A stretch of DNA of 15,218 nucleotides from contig JAUZPW010000011.1 of NCBI GenBank assembly GCA_030705725.1, forward strand, positions 1 through 15,218, in the 5' to 3' direction. Positions 13,146 through 15,218 of this stretch are shown piece after piece (the first letter of the stretch is position 1; each line of letters begins with the position of its first letter). Source of the DNA: Bacillota bacterium (GTDB lineage Bacteria > Bacillota > Clostridia > Oscillospirales > Butyricicoccaceae). Position numbers and translations under genes: made by a program. Below the pieces are notes generated by a model. It saw nothing but the letters and a program-made list of their open reading frames with translations, made no database searches and was not told where the DNA came from.

Positions 13146-15218
13146 TTAATTACTGAAATATTGGAGAATGCATTTTGCGAGGCTTTGCGCGAGCTTTTCC
13201 TGCTCGCCGGGATCGCGAAGCCATTCAAAGTCCATGGGGTTCGGCAGGAACCCGGCTTCGAGGATCAGAGACGGAGCCCAGGTAGCTTTCGTAATATAAT
13301 GCCTTCTTACAAAAGCGCCCCCGCTCACGCGGGAAATATCCGACGAGGCGCTTTTCAGCACGCTTTGGGCAAGGCTGTCAACCCAGGCCTCCCTGTAGTA
13401 TACCGACGCTCCCGAGTACTTTGAAATGTCGGTGTCGTCCGACAGGCTGTTTGAGTGCAGCGAAAGGAAAAGATCGGGAAGCTTTTCGCGGGAGAGGTCA
13501 AGTCTTTGATAAAGGGTAACAGACGTATCGGAGCCGCGGGTCAGCAGAACCTTCGCGCCTAAAAGCTCAAGCTCGGACTTAAGCTTAAGAGCCAGGGAAA
13601 GATTAACGGTCTTTTCGGGGCATTTCCCACCCATCGGCCCCAATGCGCCCAGCTCGCTTCCGCCGTGGCCCGCGTCGAGCATGACTGTTATGCCGGAAAG
13701 CGGGCTTAAACCGGTATTTGCCGTGGGCTTGCGGCGGATAACGAGGTCGAACCCCGTTTCGGTCGGCTTTATATAATAGCCGCCGAGCTTTTCTTTATCG
13801 ACGGTCAAAACGCAGGAACCTCTGGAGTTATTAAGGCTGATTTGGGCATCGGAGCAGATTGCGCCGGAGGGAAGCTCCGGGCGGACTATCCTTGTGAGCG
13901 TCGGAAACAAAACGGTAAGCTTGTTATCATAAAAGCTCAGCACGGCGGACGGGAACAGGCTGGTCTCAAAATGCACCACGTCTTCTTTGGCGCTTACCGT
14001 GTACTTTACGGAGGTAACCTGCGGGGAGTACGCGCCTTTTACACTGAGCAGCTTGACGCTGCTTTTTTTAATCCATTCACCGGACGAGAGTTTTATATAA
14101 TTGCCGGTTATAACCTCCACGTAATCGCGCATTTTTTTATAGAGCGGCCCGTCGGCGCCGAGCGCGGAGTTGGCGTAAGGGTATGTGTCGGCTTTCTCTG
14201 CCGTTACCTCCGCAAGCAGGCTCGGCTTTGAAAACGCGACCGCGAGGGAGCCGGGGGCGGCAGCCTTATCTTTTTTTTGACCGAGCGTCATTCTATAAAC
14301 GGGGGAGCCCAGGCTTAAAACCCCCGTCTTTTGCTGAGGCACGGAGTAGGAGGCGCTGAAGCTCGCCTCATAATACTTTCCGTCCGAAGGACAGCTTGTT
14401 TTGGCCTGTTTCATATTGAGGGTTCTGCCGTTTATTGTAACCGTTACCTTTGAGCCCGCGGGGGCTTTGCATGTTAAGGATATTGTCTTTACAGCCTGCA
14501 TAAGCTCCCGGGACTGGGGGTAAACCGAGCTTTTACTTATAACTGCCGACGGCATGGTTTTCTGAATCGGATTCGACGCGCCGCTGTATATTACGCGCGT
14601 TATCTTTTTGTCGCCCTGGGAGAAAACAAGCGAGTTTACACCCTTGCGGAGTTTTACTAGCAGGCCGAAAAAGCCGGAAGCGGAGCGGTTTTCAACCTCT
14701 TTGCCGTTTAAGGTCAGGGTCTCCTTGGGATCAGACACACCTGTGACGTAAAAGCTGGTCAGGGTAGTCTGTATGTCTGTCGACGGACGCCCCACATAAA
14801 ATTCTGACGTTTGTCTGCCGTTAAAAAAATCGCTTATCTCCTGAGAGACGGCTGTGTTGCCGCGGATTGTGCCGAGCCTGAAAAAGATGCTTCCCGAAAC
14901 GTTTCCGCAGAGCCGGTTCAGAGAGAGCTGGCGGGTAAGCTCGCCCGTGCCGTACCACGGCGAGGATTTGTCGGCGCCGATCCACCGGTAGGCCGCGTGC
15001 CCTATATAGAGTTTAACGCCCGTATCCGCGACGGTGTCGTTCCACCATTTGACGAGAACCTCATAGTCGGATTTATCGTTGCCGATGTTCCAGTAAATCT
15101 GCGGGGCTATATAGTCCACCCATTTTTCTTTTACCCATTTCCTTGAATCGGCGTAGCTGTCGAAATAACTTTGCCCGCCGCTTGTATCGCTGCCGTCTTC
15201 AAGGCTTTTTTTATTTGC
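13146..15218 (-). CDS. GHL10 glycosidase-like / N-acetylmuramoyl-L-alanine amidase fusion, 5' partial
   Basis: The frame is open to the window edge; the GTG at 15119 is internal, because family-typical residues (KWVKEKW, then VDYIAPQIYW) read across it. 690 residues are visible. First comes the C-terminal part of a family-10-like glycosidase (GHL10) domain, with DYIAPQIYW, LYIGHAAYRW and SGSIFFR. Beta-rich segments follow: an Ig-like stretch (LTLNGKEV to RKGVNSLVF), a second beta region with TVTINGRTL, an SH3-like stretch ending in GEWIKKSSV, and an AMIN-like region. Last is a zinc amidase (Amidase_3). Its apparent ligands are His in DAGHGG (codon 13667-13665), Glu in PEKTVN (13616-13614) and His in LHSNS (13457-13455), with the catalytic Glu in LEAGF (13259-13257). 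The amidase cleaves the bond between MurNAc and the stem peptide. A secreted wall-remodelling enzyme is inferred; any signal peptide is outside the window. Confidence 0.9.
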   Translation of the reverse strand, partial: ANKKSLEDGSDTSGGQSYFDSYADSRKWVKEKWVDYIAPQIYWNIGNDKSDYEVLVKWWNDTVADTGVKLYIGHAAYRWIGADKSSPWYGTGELTRQLSLNRLCGNVSGSIFFRLGTIRGNTAVSQEISDFFNGRQTSEFYVGRPSTDIQTTLTSFYVTGVSDPKETLTLNGKEVENRSASGFFGLLVKLRKGVNSLVFSQGDKKITRVIYSGASNPIQKTMPSAVISKSSVYPQSRELMQAVKTISLTCKAPAGSKVTVTINGRTLNMKQAKTSCPSDGKYYEASFSASYSVPQQKTGVLSLGSPVYRMTLGQKKDKAAAPGSLAVAFSKPSLLAEVTAEKADTYPYANSALGADGPLYKKMRDYVEVITGNYIKLSSGEWIKKSSVKLLSVKGAYSPQVTSVKYTVSAKEDVVHFETSLFPSAVLSFYDNKLTVLFPTLTRIVRPELPSGAICSDAQISLNNSRGSCVLTVDKEKLGGYYIKPTETGFDLVIRRKPTANTGLSPLSGITVMLDAGHGGSELGALGPMGGKCPEKTVNLSLALKLKSELELLGAKVLLTRGSDTSVTLYQRLDLSREKLPDLFLSLHSNSLSDDTDISKYSGASVYYREAWVDSLAQSVLKSASSDISRVSGGAFVRRHYITKATWAPSLILEAGFLPNPMDFEWLRDPGEQEKLAQSLAKCILQYFSN

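Noticed and set aside
13842..14231. A 129-codon plus-strand frame opposite the amidase gene.
   Set aside because: It is the antisense shadow of a clear coding frame with family motifs; no ribosome binding site or known similarity supports it.

Overview
The window looks like chromosomal DNA from a Gram-positive anaerobe of the class Clostridia. The evidence is strong purine-rich ribosome binding sites, frequent TTG and GTG starts, RNase J and GdpP, a FolT-type ECF transporter subunit, a multidomain cell-wall amidase, and the Firmicutes gene orders gdpP-rplI-dnaB and tilS-hpt-ftsH. Most of the sequence is moderately GC-rich (about half or slightly more, by eye). One segment around 12.2-13.1 kb is clearly AT-rich. 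No tRNA, rRNA, CRISPR array, replication origin or complete mobile element was seen.

Layout. (1) Positions 1-1584, plus strand: 3' part of a nucleotidyltransferase / left-handed beta-helix / phosphomannomutase-like protein, cut by the window edge. (2) 1593-3456, plus: an extended -10 promoter, a leader of about 170 nt with two tandem hairpins, and RNase J. A shared hairpin terminator at 3521-3552 lies between rnj and the convergent folT gene. (3) 3603-4136, minus: folT-like S component, whose promoter and ribosome binding site do not fit its only upstream ATG. (4) 4194-12153, plus: a compact probable operon gdpP-rplI-dnaB-tilS-hpt-ftsH, with small gaps or 11-nt overlaps, closed by a 32-nt perfect palindromic terminator. 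It joins two clusters that are usually separate: c-di-AMP breakdown, ribosomal protein L9 and replicative helicase, then tRNA-Ile lysidine synthesis, purine salvage and membrane proteolysis. (5) About 12155-13085: an AT-rich island with an insertion-sequence-like end and, on the minus strand, one MazF/PemK-like gene with its own promoter, ribosome binding site and terminator and no visible antitoxin. (6) 13146-15218, minus: the 3' part of a secreted-type fusion of a family-10-like glycosidase (GHL10) domain, beta-rich linker domains and a zinc N-acetylmuramoyl-L-alanine amidase, open to the window edge.

Most of the window is housekeeping sequence. The parts that stand out are the solitary extended MazF-like gene in its AT-rich island, the structured rnj leader, the folT start anomaly, and the glycosidase-amidase fusion. 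I see no convincing multi-gene system of a new kind.
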